From DSWT01 sp036845725 (GTDB lineage Bacteria; Chloroflexota; Anaerolineae; B4-G1; SLSP01), in contig DAIUDK010000001.1 in NCBI GenBank assembly GCA_036845725.1, positions 70,001 through 134,000 of the forward strand: DNA of 64,000 nt, written 5' to 3'. The first letter of the stretch is position 1. Every line of letters starts with the position of its first letter. The position numbers were made by a program, and so were the translations under genes. Positions 20,701 through 27,706 of this stretch are shown here, one piece after another. The notes below the pieces were generated by a model. It had not been told where the DNA came from and did no database searches. It worked only from the letters and a program-made list of their open reading frames with translations.

Positions 20701-23700
20701 CCAAAGGCGCCGATCAACGTGTTGTCACCCGTGTCAGGATTGATCATGTAGAGGTTTGTCGTATCGGATGCATAGAAATCACCGGTCACAGGATCAATGG
20801 TCAACCCCGTCCAATTGCCAGACGGCGACACACATGGGACCAGGCCCGTGAAGGAACCATCCGTCAGGTCAATCGTGCCTAACTCACCTGTGGTATCATT
20901 CAATGCATACAAGGTTTCACCATCGGGGGTGAAATCCATCCCATAATATGCATCGGTATTCGTTCCCACCACAGTCTGACCGGGGAAGTCATTCAACGGG
21001 AAGGTGACAAAGTTATCGGAGATGTAGCCGATATCCTGAGCATAACCAGGATCGGTCTCACCCATCGGGATCACATTAAAGACACCTGGCTTAGGCACGA
21101 AGTTGTAACACTTCAACGCCTCAGCAGGTTCAGCAAAAGGTGAATCATAATACTGCGCACATTCACCAGCAAGCTTTTCCGGATCCCAGGTGAGTGTCGA
21201 GGCCTTCACGGCTTGTTGTAGCGTCATTGCCCCTAAAGGCATGAAGCCACCATCCTTCTCCAGCAGCTCAAACGACGCGTCGACACTGCCGGTATTGTCC
21301 AGATTCAGCGTGGCGCTTTCGGTATAGCCCAGTTCAACCGTGACGTCAATACCATCGGGCGTCGCGTCGAGCATACCGGCCGGAAGCTGGAAGTCTTGTT
21401 CCACCGTATCGCCATCCACCACCGTCACCGTCGCCACGTCCGGGCCATAGCCCTTCATCGTGGCGGTGAAGACCTGCGCGCCGGAAGGCGCGAAGAGGGT
21501 GTAGAAGGCGTCGTCCACGGCAGCATCCAACGGCGTAGGCACAGCAGTCGTTTCGCCGCCAGCGGCGTTGGCCACAGTCGCACCGTTGAGCGCCACGGTT
21601 GGGTAGTTTTCGTCGTAGACGTTGCCGACGACGAGGCCACCATCGGCAGGCGCATTACAGACCGGATTCCCCAACACGACATCGTCCACTTCCCACCAAT
21701 AATCCCAACCAGGTGCGTAGTAGTGGAAGCGGACACGCGCTTGTGTGGAACCTCCCAGGATCGCCGTGACATCCTGTGAGAAAAGACCGCGCAGATCGGC
21801 GGTACTCCAGGTAACCACGTTCACCCAGGTCGCGCCGCCGTCGGCGCTCACATCCACTGCCGCTTGCTCACCCGATGAGAAGAAATTGTAGTCATAAGCA
21901 AACGACAGGTATACTTGTGTCAGACCTGAAACATCAGAGAGCGGCGACACCAGATCGGTATTCATTGTTGTACCGGAGCCGCAGTCGTCGCTGTCGGCAA
22001 TGGCGAATTTCCCCGTACCACCGGTCAGATTGCCCCGGCCGCCTGGATCATTGCCGACCCACGTGCAGGTACCGCCGTTGTTCACCACCGTCCAGCCGGC
22101 AGGCGGGAAGGCGTCATCCTCGAAGTTCGCCATCAAGCCGCCGGTAAAGGAGTAACCGGGCGCGGCGCAGCTTCCCATATCCGCCTGCAATGCGAAGTCC
22201 GTACCCGGCGCATCAGCCGTCAACGGGCCGACTTCACCCGTTGTCGGAGTGTAACCGGCCACCCAGGCTTCCACCTCAAACGTGTAGGTGACGCCTTCGG
22301 ACAGCATAACGCTATACGCGCCGGTCGCCGGATCCGTCCACACGCTGTTGTCAGGGGCCGCCGGGCTTACCGGATCGCCACTGATGCTGATGTGCGCGTA
22401 GAGCGGCCAGCCGGTCGTCGCATCGGTCACCTGCCCGGAAACTTCGTAGAACTGCGCCGGCGTCATGGCGATGTGTTGCGTCGTCGTCGCGCCGGTCGTG
22501 GCAACTACGCCGGGGATCACCGTCGTCTGGTAGCCATAGTTCGAGGCGGCCAAGGTGTAGGTGTCGGAGAAGACGTTCAACACGTAAACGCCCGCCGCAT
22601 TGGAAGCTGCCTTATGTTGTATTGTACCGGCAGCATTGGTTGCCACGATAGACGCCCCTTCGATCGTGGCATTGGTCGCCGCATCCAGCACCTCGCCGGT
22701 AATCGTGCTATCACCGCAGGAAGCGACCGCGGCTTGCACGGCCGCCAGGGCGTTGATCTCGCCCCAGCCGGTGGCCTGGTTCGGCACGTGCGCACCGCCG
22801 CCGGTCCCATCATCGTAAGGAATCGGGGTCGCCGTATCCTCGATGATCGTCTCGGTCGTGGCGTAGTCGCCGATCAAGCACGGCGCCGCGCTCCACATTA
22901 GAGCGATCAGGCCGGTGACGTGCGGCGCGGACATCGATGTACCATTCCACCCACCCTGATACTCAGAGTCACTGCCGGGTGTGCTGGAGCGGATGTTCAC
23001 CCCAGGTGCCAACACCTGTGGCTTCAAATTCTCCCAGCCTGGCTTCGGATTCACCGTATCGGGATTGTCCGTTGGTCCCCAGTTTGAGTGTGTGGCGTAT
23101 TGCCCGTTGTCGCGCCCAGTCGAGCCAACGCCGGTGACGTTACCGTAGCGACCAGGGTTACCCACCGTGTTCAGCCCAGGGGGGTAAGAGTAGCCACAGT
23201 TACCGGCATTGCCGTTGGAGAAAATCGGGTAAATCCCGGCGGCGTGCCAGGCGTCCACCACATCCTGATACCAAGGGTCATAAGACTGCTCACAGTCACC
23301 CCAGGAGTTGTTCACCGCGTTGGGACGCATATCGGGATTGGCATTGGCCTGATTCAAATCCCATGGGGCAGCAAAGAACTGCGCGCATTCCAACAACTCA
23401 TCCCCACCACAATCGCTGGTGTTACAGCCCCGGCAGGCCATCCACTGGGCGCCCGGCGCCATGCCGATCTGGTTCGCGCCGCCGTCGTCGCCTACCATCG
23501 TGCCCATCGTGTGCGAACCGTGACCGTTATCATCGCCCGGTTCGGTTGGATGGTCGCCATAGGGATCCCACCAGTTATAGTTGTGGTCAAAGGTTCCTCC
23601 ACCCTGGTTGCCCCGATAATGACCCACCAGGGCCTGATGGGTATAGCGCACACCGGTGTCTACGCTGGCCACCACCAGGCCCTCGCCCCGGTAGCCCATC

Positions 23701-24245
23701 GCCCACACCTGGTCGGCCAGCACGTGAGTGATGTTCGGCTCAATGGCCTGAGGTGCGGAAGGCGCCATCGTCATTTGCTGTGGCTCGATCAGGTGCAGTT
23801 GCCGGTGCTGGCGAATCGCCTGGATTTCGGCATATTTCATCAAACCGTCAAACGTCGCGCGATTCGAGGATTCCACCGAAATCACGTTGTCGATCCAGAA
23901 CGCCTTGTACTCGATCCCCCGCGCGTCCAGATAGGCCCGGACGTTCGCCTGGGAGCGCTCTGCCGCGCGTTGCAAGGCGTTCGCCACAAAGCGACCACGT
24001 TCGATCCAATCCATTTTGTAAGCTGGAGAAAGGTCCGGCTTTTCTTTGAAATAGATCAGATAGCCCGTGGTCTCATCTGCCGTAAGCTGCGCGCGCAGCG
24101 CGGATTCCACCTCGATATCCGCCCCTGCTTGCGCTGCCGGTTGCGCCACCGGCGCCGTTTCAGACGCCGCCTGCGCTGCCGTCACCGGCAAGAGTCCTAA
24201 AACTAAGGACAACAACACCAAAAGGTTAAACCATCTCGTTCGCAT
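11718..24245 (-). CDS. Giant modular secreted subtilisin-like protease (4,175 residues)
   Basis: This single open frame of 12.5 kb begins at an ATG preceded by GAGGAGG. A signal peptide (1-27) and inhibitor-like propeptide (about 50-155) lead into an S8 domain (about 170-510) with Asp196 (SVDTGVRYTH), His242 (GHGSHTMG) and Ser437 (NGTSMSAPHVTG). Next come two carboxypeptidase-regulatory-like domains, a MAM-like domain, and a propeller-like segment. Then seven copies of a module follow, starting near residues 1362, 1792, 2228, 2598, 3022, 3432 and 3853. Each has a GxCD/N cysteine and a second cysteine before a PC(L/V/I/M) stretch, and six of the seven keep a GLG-like start. Unrelated domains sit between modules. 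A DUF11-like domain and the tail TIYLPLVMRNAQ close the protein. It is probably a surface or released protease; the function of the modules is unknown. Confidence 0.93.
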   Translation of the reverse strand: MRTRWFNLLVLLSLVLGLLPVTAAQAASETAPVAQPAAQAGADIEVESALRAQLTADETTGYLIYFKEKPDLSPAYKMDWIERGRFVANALQRAAERSQANVRAYLDARGIEYKAFWIDNVISVESSNRATFDGLMKYAEIQAIRQHRQLHLIEPQQMTMAPSAPQAIEPNITHVLADQVWAMGYRGEGLVVASVDTGVRYTHQALVGHYRGNQGGGTFDHNYNWWDPYGDHPTEPGDDNGHGSHTMGTMVGDDGGANQIGMAPGAQWMACRGCNTSDCGGDELLECAQFFAAPWDLNQANANPDMRPNAVNNSWGDCEQSYDPWYQDVVDAWHAAGIYPIFSNGNAGNCGYSYPPGLNTVGNPGRYGNVTGVGSTGRDNGQYATHSNWGPTDNPDTVNPKPGWENLKPQVLAPGVNIRSSTPGSDSEYQGGWNGTSMSAPHVTGLIALMWSAAPCLIGDYATTETIIEDTATPIPYDDGTGGGAHVPNQATGWGEINALAAVQAAVASCGDSTITGEVLDAATNATIEGASIVATNAAGTIQHKAASNAAGVYVLNVFSDTYTLAASNYGYQTTVIPGVVATTGATTTQHIAMTPAQFYEVSGQVTDATTGWPLYAHISISGDPVSPAAPDNSVWTDPATGAYSVMLSEGVTYTFEVEAWVAGYTPTTGEVGPLTADAPGTDFALQADMGSCAAPGYSFTGGLMANFEDDAFPPAGWTVVNNGGTCTWVGNDPGGRGNLTGGTGKFAIADSDDCGSGTTMNTDLVSPLSDVSGLTQVYLSFAYDYNFFSSGEQAAVDVSADGGATWVNVVTWSTADLRGLFSQDVTAILGGSTQARVRFHYYAPGWDYWWEVDDVVLGNPVCNAPADGGLVVGNVYDENYPTVALNGATVANAAGGETTAVPTPLDAAVDDAFYTLFAPSGAQVFTATMKGYGPDVATVTVVDGDTVEQDFQLPAGMLDATPDGIDVTVELGYTESATLNLDNTGSVDASFELLEKDGGFMPLGAMTLQQAVKASTLTWDPEKLAGECAQYYDSPFAEPAEALKCYNFVPKPGVFNVIPMGETDPGYAQDIGYISDNFVTFPLNDFPGQTVVGTNTDAYYGMDFTPDGETLYALNDTTGELGTIDLTDGSFTGLVPCVSPSGNWTGLTIDPVTGDFYASDTTNLYMINPDTGDNTLIGAFGGGVSLMIDIAMNADGAMYGHDIGTDSIYQIDPATGAATLVGATGYNASYAQGMDFDNDDGTLYIFLYQGSGANVYGVVDLATGTVTPLAVSNPQGEFEGAAKIAGGADVLWLAEDPVMGTVAATGNTAITVDFDAAYVDQPGEYHAELIVNNDTPYGKFNVPVTMTVVAPQSWGKLTGTVTGLGVCDGDPAPLEEAEVRVESATTGQTWTVATDVNGVYTLWIDRAHSPLTVTVTAPDYFGETGGVVVQQGQTTVVDFDLRILLPCLSYDPADFDVTLAMGDNTVEPLTLSNTGAAMAEYELFEIAGGLIPLQAMARSTQSRAVELSLAKTPATNNTPATWMPMGDLEFAVDDGTAEDSIGLTSGGQFLWLNRFTPNAGDFPFHLDQISIIFNDTVNVGDDIQLVIWQDADSDPSNGAVLVYAENATVLNNDFATWNNYQLANSPVFFGPGDVLVGVVNRSGTSGLSDYPAAIDQSSTSQRRSWIGIYSGDPPDPPTLPPDSDFGIIDDISASLAGNWTLRASGATGTGGGAGGGIPWLTETPVSGTIAADTDSVVDLTFDAGVPETMQPGTYYGALKVDSNAANDVPNIPVTLTVTAPGSWGKIEGVVTGLGYCDVATPILLEEAEVTVESGTGFVEWTLLTDENGAYQLWLDAAHSPVTITVEYVDHLTQVFPNVVVTAGGTTVRDAALRWAMPCLTTDPDLFDVTVTLGTSTTVPFTLTNAGAGDAAFDLAEANGGMVVLHTMFSGANASLMPVGSRRIELSMSNAAPSAPSVQAVPWAPSGPVELVLDDGSAEDALGLTAGGQFLWLNRFTPDPDVFPFTLDQISILFRDSATVGEAIEIIVWEDTDGDGDPATGANLLYTADEAVIYNNGTTWNDYALSAPIMLDGPGDVLIGVVNRDAVGTHPAALDEGASQGRSWVGLYSGDPPEPPTLPPDSDFVVIDDIGFPGNWVVRGSGMEYVSAPIPWLSEDPESGAVDADDTFVVDLTFDASDVVTQVTGPGEYFGTLFVNSDDPVNDEIAVPVTMTVLPPDTWGKLMGTVTGQGYCDADPAPLVGADVLIESWMTETVMVPAVTTLLSEGFEGAFPPAGWTLTQTGTVIDDPGWGRTTSPVHSGSYAAYHDDNNSDAGTVSWMIMPQVAIPAGGAELTFWQYENWGSYAIYHGIWVSTASDDPADFVEVSELGAGTEDTWEEQTLDLSAYAGQSIYIAFRYSGEYADEWYVDDVSVTAETLVPADVPISWSLTTDVSGTYQIWLDEMYSPVTITVSYPDHEKGEAIEPVTGQETTTHDFDLRWLVPCVAADPLALHTTLELGATVTEALTLTNTGAVDTDWEIAEAGSDVVWLAEAPITGTMVADTGEQLVDVGFDASQVDQPGEYYADLWVASDDPDSPIILPVTMTVTPPASWGQVAGVVSSLGHCDVTTAALEGAEVVIWEAGGTAVVTLTTDAAGAYSYWLLNGTYTVTVAAADHVGASAVVAVPASGAVAQDFSLTWLGPCVTSIEPSAMEVTVAMGMSTTLPLTMTNDGAGALDFAFSEVTAGFVPTLRTLTPYQPPAASDGQAHSLLQYSEAEVVGHASAPLATSASTLLDQIPNQDNGLFSDAGCDNCSTGAQAIAENFTLSEGKAIGQIVFWTGYYSTDTPIDPDNLTVIFHSDDAGLPGANIYVETNVDYERVQTGVVLFGVHEWMHTLTLASPVILAPGNYWIEIYNNTGTGTDDFFWETGDLDPVNGLTGSVWAATVPGSGWNYDGATELSIQLLEAADIPWLFEDPESGAVPSATSGVADITFDAGVPEVTQPGTYAGVLTVNNSDPVWDGFSIPVTMHVTLPETYGQITGTVMGLGPCDDPATAEALEGAEVTIQSATQTWTLLTDADGAYALWLDEAHSPVTITVDADGYVTEFVADVEVISGMTTIQDFDLSSEAPCMSVTPADAHVTVAMGVSTTLPITVSNTGAADLDWEVREKSGGFQVMAPTAGEDVLVVAYDTTPATAMETALTNLGYSYLRVTRDAFQAMALADLLEYQAVFYAGGYSGDSWAKALAYLDAGGSFLIADNDLGYSNRTAPTTFYQTYLQSTYVSDSGSDGQLTGLDIMAGIDPDISADPYPDDFTVGAEGTCIFDAPSLNCAGIKVERLGYKAIYLAWDFYYAGGSAVGDPVETAIVERAMDFLAAGGVPWLDEDPTSGTVAPDATAPVTLTFDASVPEVTQPGDYYATLTFKGSNEIVMPVTMTVEPPATWGKIGGLVQGLGYCNAMTMPLEGAVIFVESTVTTDTWAVETDAAGIYGIWIDGMYSPFTVTISYEAGYDAQVFTGVEIAGGEVTTQNADLLFMQPCITVAPDALAVSVEMGAVTTVDLNLANLGAFTGTFEIDERSLGFDILGPLAAGGPDGFGYEFADSNSAGVGPAYGFVDISGIGTPVTLGDNDSVEVDIGFDFKFYGDSDVDPNLYDSVFVNSNGFLSFGAGSTDLSPDALPSPTLPNNLIAVAWDDLLPGTVYVQNFPQCPYNPAGTAVDACFIVQYDDFTHAGGAPAGTFQAILFRSGSILMQYETVDAPDASTGIEDALGIVGLNYGPALADELAICFAYPGEETNCRSDQVTWLSVDVDEGDIAAHDDATVVVTLDASVPEVTLPGDYLAELWVETNDPQQALFVIPVTMTVLQAAQVRLEGVVTAWSQCDEVSETLEGVQVAVSTSSGDSFILTTGADGTYAAWLATGDAYTITVSHPGYVPVTANGTAQTGMLPRNVSLRIDLPCVSVTPTSFDETLPKERTLTRTLTIHNVGAGDFAYDDISGSSLWLSVAPKTGVVPADSSVPVVLTFDSTGLVAGDVYSTVLEIAHTNAAVERLFVRPVRLTVLDEPAVRVDVVKTADPADFVLPGELITYTVVFTNSYDMPLDLTASDPVPANTTYVLGSVSGATVADPPGNAVTWAGSLEAGATVTFSFVVRVNDDVELGTLITNTVTVTANDLPFTAEAVVRVGRVMHTIYLPLVMRNAQ
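12660..20200 (-). repeat. Seven tandem ~1.1-1.3 kb intragenic repeat modules
   Basis: The signature Gly-x-Cys-Asp/Asn followed by an L(E/V)(E/G)A-like turn is encoded near 20160, 18870, 17560, 16450, 15180, 13950 and 12685. Each copy continues through a TD..G.Y..W(L/I) strand, a second cysteine in PC(L/V/I/M), and a strand pair ending VPVTMTV or close to it. Spacing is 1.1-1.3 kb. Copies have diverged at DNA level, so recent slippage is unlikely, although copies 1 and 2 share a near-identical inserted domain. Confidence 0.85.
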
Positions 24246-24620
24246 CAAAATTCCTCCTCACATCTACTAGGTAAAGTAAACTGGTGCTATGTGGTAGTAA
24301 AGTGTAGTCGTTTCTCTACTCTACTCTACCCTATGACCATTCAAACCATTGGCATAGACATCACCTCCTTCTCTACGCTAGCAGCGCGCGGATAGTATAC
24401 GAATTGGTCCCAGACAAACAGATGCCGGACAAACCGAAACCACAATATAGGAGTCCACCAACGGTCAGGGGCTAAACGCACGAAACTCTGGCCGGATACT
24501 TGAAAATTATAGTCCCAACACAGGGATTGCAAGCGCCTGATCCGCCAAAGAGGTAGTACATTAGTCCTATCCCAAAGCGGTGCAATTCTGAGGTTGCGAG
24601 TGCACCACACATTCAAAGAA
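24246..24620. other. Intergenic region with leader of the giant subtilase gene
   Basis: This 375-base stretch has no convincing gene. A 91-codon minus-strand frame (24341-24616) has no ribosome-binding site and a tryptophan-rich, unfamiliar product. The region contains one good minus-strand promoter (24506-24532), leaving a roughly 255-base untranslated leader, with short TAGAG direct repeats near 24315-24330. Confidence 0.6.
24506..24532 (-). promoter_or_regulatory. Promoter for the giant subtilase gene
   Basis: TTGCAA (24527-24532) and a perfect TATAAT (24506-24511) are spaced 15 bases apart on the minus strand. The spacer carries an inverted repeat, TCCC-N6-GGGA, that could be an operator. 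Confidence 0.55.
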
Positions 24621-25298
24621 TTAACGTGTTACAGATTCAGGCAAAGAGCATATCAACCGATACCCTTTGCCGCGCTCCGTCTCCAACACGAACGGAGCCT
24701 GGAGTCGTCTGAGGAGTTTACGCATCCCATGGATATGCACATCCAGGGTACGCGTGTCGCCGAGATAATTGGTGCCCCAGACATCCTGCATCAGTTGCGC
24801 ACGGGAGAGGAGGACATCAGGCTCACGCAGGAAAGCCTGAACCAACGCCACCTGTTTGGGTGTCAGTGCGACCTGGCGGGTGTCCCACATCAGGAAATGG
24901 CCTTGAATGTCCAAGCGTAATCCGCGCCAGGTGACCACTTCGCCTTGATGGGTGGGCAACACCCGCGCCAAACGGCGCAACAGTTGGGAAAGCGAGAAGG
25001 TATAGCGGAGATAACCGTGTGAACGTGGCACCTGATCGAGCCGGGTGCCCTTTTCGAGCAGGAGGAAAAAACGCATATCGCGGTTCCGAGCACGCGCGTC
25101 ATCCCAAAAGCGCACCAGATCGAAGCGTAGCGCGGGGACGTCGGCCAGGATCAAATCGACTTGTTGGGCGTTCAACGCCGCGATGGCCTCGCGGCGCGTC
25201 TGCGCCACATGGACTGTGTAGTGTGCGCTCAAGCCCGGCAGCAGTTGCTGCTCTAGCGAGCCATAACGCGTCAGGAACAAAATTGTGTAACGTTTCAC
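24621..25298 (-). CDS. OmpR/PhoB-type winged-helix regulator with degenerate receiver
   Basis: A 225-residue DNA-binding protein with a GTG start preceded by GGGGTG. The C-terminal half (about 125-220) is a clear winged-helix domain: LTPKQVALVQAFL, LLSRAQLMQDVWG, TLDVHIHGMRKLLR, ERGKGYRL. The N-terminal half has receiver-like length and keeps Asp53 in DLILAD. However, it lacks the acidic pair normally after the first strand (FLTRY there) and the conserved lysine near residue 100. Phosphorylation is therefore doubtful and the protein may act as an orphan or be controlled otherwise. No histidine kinase gene is in the window. It lies 45 bases downstream of rsmD and upstream of the giant subtilase gene. 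Confidence 0.88.
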   Translation of the reverse strand: MKRYTILFLTRYGSLEQQLLPGLSAHYTVHVAQTRREAIAALNAQQVDLILADVPALRFDLVRFWDDARARNRDMRFFLLLEKGTRLDQVPRSHGYLRYTFSLSQLLRRLARVLPTHQGEVVTWRGLRLDIQGHFLMWDTRQVALTPKQVALVQAFLREPDVLLSRAQLMQDVWGTNYLGDTRTLDVHIHGMRKLLRRLQAPFVLETERGKGYRLICSLPESVTR

Positions 25299-25343
25299 TC
25301 AACACCCCGCCCGGTTGAAGAAACTGGCAATTCACTGGAGTTG

Positions 25344-25931
25344 TTATCCCTCATCCTCGTCCAAAGAGGCTGCGGTCTCATACGTAGCGCGCAGCATATA
25401 AAAACACAAAAGCACGCCACCATATTTCCGCCGGTCAAAGAGGACCAGGTTATTCAGCGCCACCGGCACGTACTCCACCGGATTGATCTGGGCGATGGCC
25501 CAACCGTCTTCGGCTAACCAACCCGGAAGAGCATCGAGCACCTGCAATGTTTGAATCCACAGGCCGCGATATTGCGGCGGCGCAATGTAGATGTAGTCGA
25601 AAGGGCGCGGCGGAGCGGCAAGATAGTGGAACACATCGTCGCGCACCACCTCGGCCTGCGCCGCCAGACCGGTCAGCGTCAGATTGCTGTGGATGACGCG
25701 AAGCGCCGCATGCCCCAACTCAACGAGAACGGCGCGCGCTGCCCCTCGACTGAGCGCCTCGATGCCGACTTGACCCGTCCCGGCGAAGAGATCAAGGAGA
25801 CTGGCGTTCACGACATCATCGCCCAAGATGCTGAAGAGTGCCGACTTGGCCCGGTCAGTCATCGGACGGGTGCCCGGTCCCGGCACCGCCTGGAGCTTTC
25901 GCCCCTTCGCCTTTCCCGCAATCACACGCAT
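25344..25931 (-). CDS. rsmD: 16S rRNA (guanine966-N2)-methyltransferase RsmD
   Basis: This 195-residue SAM-dependent enzyme methylates G966 in the 30S decoding region. It shows the family start MRVIAGKAKGRKL, the TRPMTDRAKSALFSIL stretch and the SAM motif LLDLFAGTGQVGIEALSRGA. The catalytic loop normally reads (D/N)PPY; here it is IAPPQYRG, with alanine replacing the acidic residue. The ATG follows AGGAG by eight bases. It sits between the Amt-like gene and the regulator gene, probably in one transcript. Confidence 0.92.
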   Translation of the reverse strand: MRVIAGKAKGRKLQAVPGPGTRPMTDRAKSALFSILGDDVVNASLLDLFAGTGQVGIEALSRGAARAVLVELGHAALRVIHSNLTLTGLAAQAEVVRDDVFHYLAAPPRPFDYIYIAPPQYRGLWIQTLQVLDALPGWLAEDGWAIAQINPVEYVPVALNNLVLFDRRKYGGVLLCFYMLRATYETAASLDEDEG

Positions 25932-25987
25932 AATCAGGCTCCTACAGCGTCCTCCACGAATTTACACCCATTTCCACAATTTGGAAG

Positions 25988-27445
25988 TCAAGCGACCGGG
26001 GATTCTTCAGGTTCCACGACAGGGTCTTCATCCACAATAGGTGCGGGAACTTGCCCACCCGCTGCGGAGATGACCTCCGGCGGCACCAATTCATCAGTCT
26101 TGACGGAGAGAACGTCGGAGGGGGGTGGCAGCACTTCGGGCAGCAGAACGGCGTCGGACGATATTCCGGCATCACCGACCGGCACGGGCTTGCGCCGGAA
26201 CATGCGCGGGTTAGAGATCACCCCTAACAACACTCCCCAGAACAATCCCCAGACACCCACGGCCACGATGCCCACGAGCTGCGCCGTCAACTGTCCTGCG
26301 CCGCCAAAGAAAACGCCACGCACGCCGCCGGTGCCAACAGTCGACGTGATGCCGTTCCAGCCCTGTCCGGCGCGCCCATCGGCGAAGAGGGCAACGCCGA
26401 GCAGGCCCCAGAGTCCCCCCACCAGGCCCAAGGCGACCGTCGCGGCAGCATCGCGCAAGCGCATGACGACGTTCGTCAAATACATGATGAATGAGAACAA
26501 CAACCCGCCCAACAATCCGATCACCAGTGCAGCCCAGGGTGGCACGAAAGGCGCTGCCGCCAACGCTGCGCCCCATCCTGCCGCCAGGCCACGCGCCGCC
26601 AACAGCGATTCCAGCTCACCGGTGGCCAACCAGGCATAGAGTTGTGAGGTCAATGTCGCGCCGGCCATGCCAAGCAACGCCGAAAACGCCGCTCGATTCC
26701 AATCCCACGTGGCAGTGCCGGTGTGAAAGGGCGCAGAGAGTATCCACCCGATCCAACCGATGCCCATCAACAAAACACCCAGGTTTGCCAGCAGCGGGAA
26801 ATAGGCCGGCGGCGGCGCGGGCGGATCTTCCGGGGCCTGACGCGGTTGAAACAATAAAATGCCCAACGCCAGGGTACCGGGCAGCCACAACACCAACGCG
26901 CTCCCACCAAAATCCACGAAACCGTGGCCTAACCCTAATGTGTCGCCCAAGTGCGCCAGCCAGCCACCACCCCACATCCAGCACGCCGCGACCGGGAACA
27001 CCAACGTTCCAGCAAGCAAACCTGCGACCACCATCACCCAACGGCGGGTATCGGTCAAGGCCAACGTCACCAACAACACCGCCGCGGCCATCAAAGGCAG
27101 ATAGGCGAGAAACAGTTCGAGGACTGCCGGTGTGATATCCGGGCCAGAGAGAAAAAACCCGGAAAGACCGAGGAAGCCCCAACCAACGTTTCTGGGAACC
27201 AGCGGGAACAACACCTTCAATCCGGAAAGGGTCGGGTCGTCAGGGCGCACAGCCTGCGCGCCGCCGAGGTGGAATGCAAAGCCAACGGCCCAATAGCCTA
27301 TCACCGCCAGCGCCAGTGCCAACGCCGCAACCGGCGTCACACGGCGCGCCTTGTGCGGTGGCAGTCCTCCCCAGGTCAGCAGCAACAAACCGATGGGGAG
27401 AAAATATCCCCACAGCCAGGGTTGTGATATCCCATCAAGCGGCAT
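25988..27445 (-). CDS. Divergent ammonium-transporter (Amt)-like membrane protein lacking the twin histidines
   Basis: A 485-residue protein with about ten or eleven membrane segments. Amt signatures are recognisable: WMWGGGWLAHLG, DFGGSALV (Asp178, equivalent to E. coli AmtB Asp160), RDAAATVALGLVGGLWG and LFADG. At the positions of the two pore histidines (AmtB His168 and His318) the protein has Leu186 and Gly340. The amino-terminal half is poorly conserved and a proline/acid-rich tail of about 75 residues follows the last helix. It has its own promoter and a GGGGGT ribosome-binding site. Transport of ammonium is doubtful; another substrate or sensing is possible. No GlnK gene is adjacent. 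Confidence 0.72.
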   Translation of the reverse strand: MPLDGISQPWLWGYFLPIGLLLLTWGGLPPHKARRVTPVAALALALAVIGYWAVGFAFHLGGAQAVRPDDPTLSGLKVLFPLVPRNVGWGFLGLSGFFLSGPDITPAVLELFLAYLPLMAAAVLLVTLALTDTRRWVMVVAGLLAGTLVFPVAACWMWGGGWLAHLGDTLGLGHGFVDFGGSALVLWLPGTLALGILLFQPRQAPEDPPAPPPAYFPLLANLGVLLMGIGWIGWILSAPFHTGTATWDWNRAAFSALLGMAGATLTSQLYAWLATGELESLLAARGLAAGWGAALAAAPFVPPWAALVIGLLGGLLFSFIMYLTNVVMRLRDAAATVALGLVGGLWGLLGVALFADGRAGQGWNGITSTVGTGGVRGVFFGGAGQLTAQLVGIVAVGVWGLFWGVLLGVISNPRMFRRKPVPVGDAGISSDAVLLPEVLPPPSDVLSVKTDELVPPEVISAAGGQVPAPIVDEDPVVEPEESPVA

Positions 27446-27493
27446 GATTCGACCCCCAAAGCAAAATTAAGCAGTGCAATTTGGAACGATCTT

Positions 27494-27522
27494 ATCTTAC
27501 CAGAGTCCCCAAAATCCGCCAA
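27494..27522 (-). promoter_or_regulatory. Promoter for the Amt-like gene
   Basis: TTGGCG (27517-27522) and TAAGAT (27494-27499) are spaced 17 bases on the minus strand, giving a leader of about 40 bases before the ATG at 27445. Confidence 0.6.
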
Positions 27523-27529
27523 CTAAAGG

Positions 27530-27699
27530 TAGGGCTATCGCATTTGCCCGGTTTGGCCAACTGCATTTGGCCTAAAGGCCGGGAGTAAGGGGGGGTGGCG
27601 GAGTTTTGCCCCGCCACAAAAATTCCTCTAAAAGGACTGTTTCAACGACACAGCAAGCTGCGCAACAGTCCAAGATTTCCAAATGCGATAGTCCTATTC
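27530..27699. mobile_element. MITE-like 170-bp foldback element with 7-bp flanking direct repeats
   Basis: The ends carry TAGGGCTATCGCATTTG and, inverted, CAAATGCGATAGTCCTA (17 bases, one mismatch). Internal inverted repeats include GGACTGTT/AACAGTCC (27642-27679) and GTGGCGG/CCGCCAC. The element is bracketed by identical CTAAAGG at 27523-27529 and 27700-27706, which fits a target-site duplication. It lies exactly between the outward-facing promoters of the Amt-like gene and rpsB and encodes nothing. Confidence 0.6.
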
Positions 27700-27706
27700 C
27701 TAAAGG

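Noticed and set aside
24341..24616. 91-codon minus-strand open frame in the gap before the giant subtilase gene
   Set aside because: It has no ribosome-binding site, an improbable tryptophan-rich product, and contains the promoter boxes of the downstream gene.
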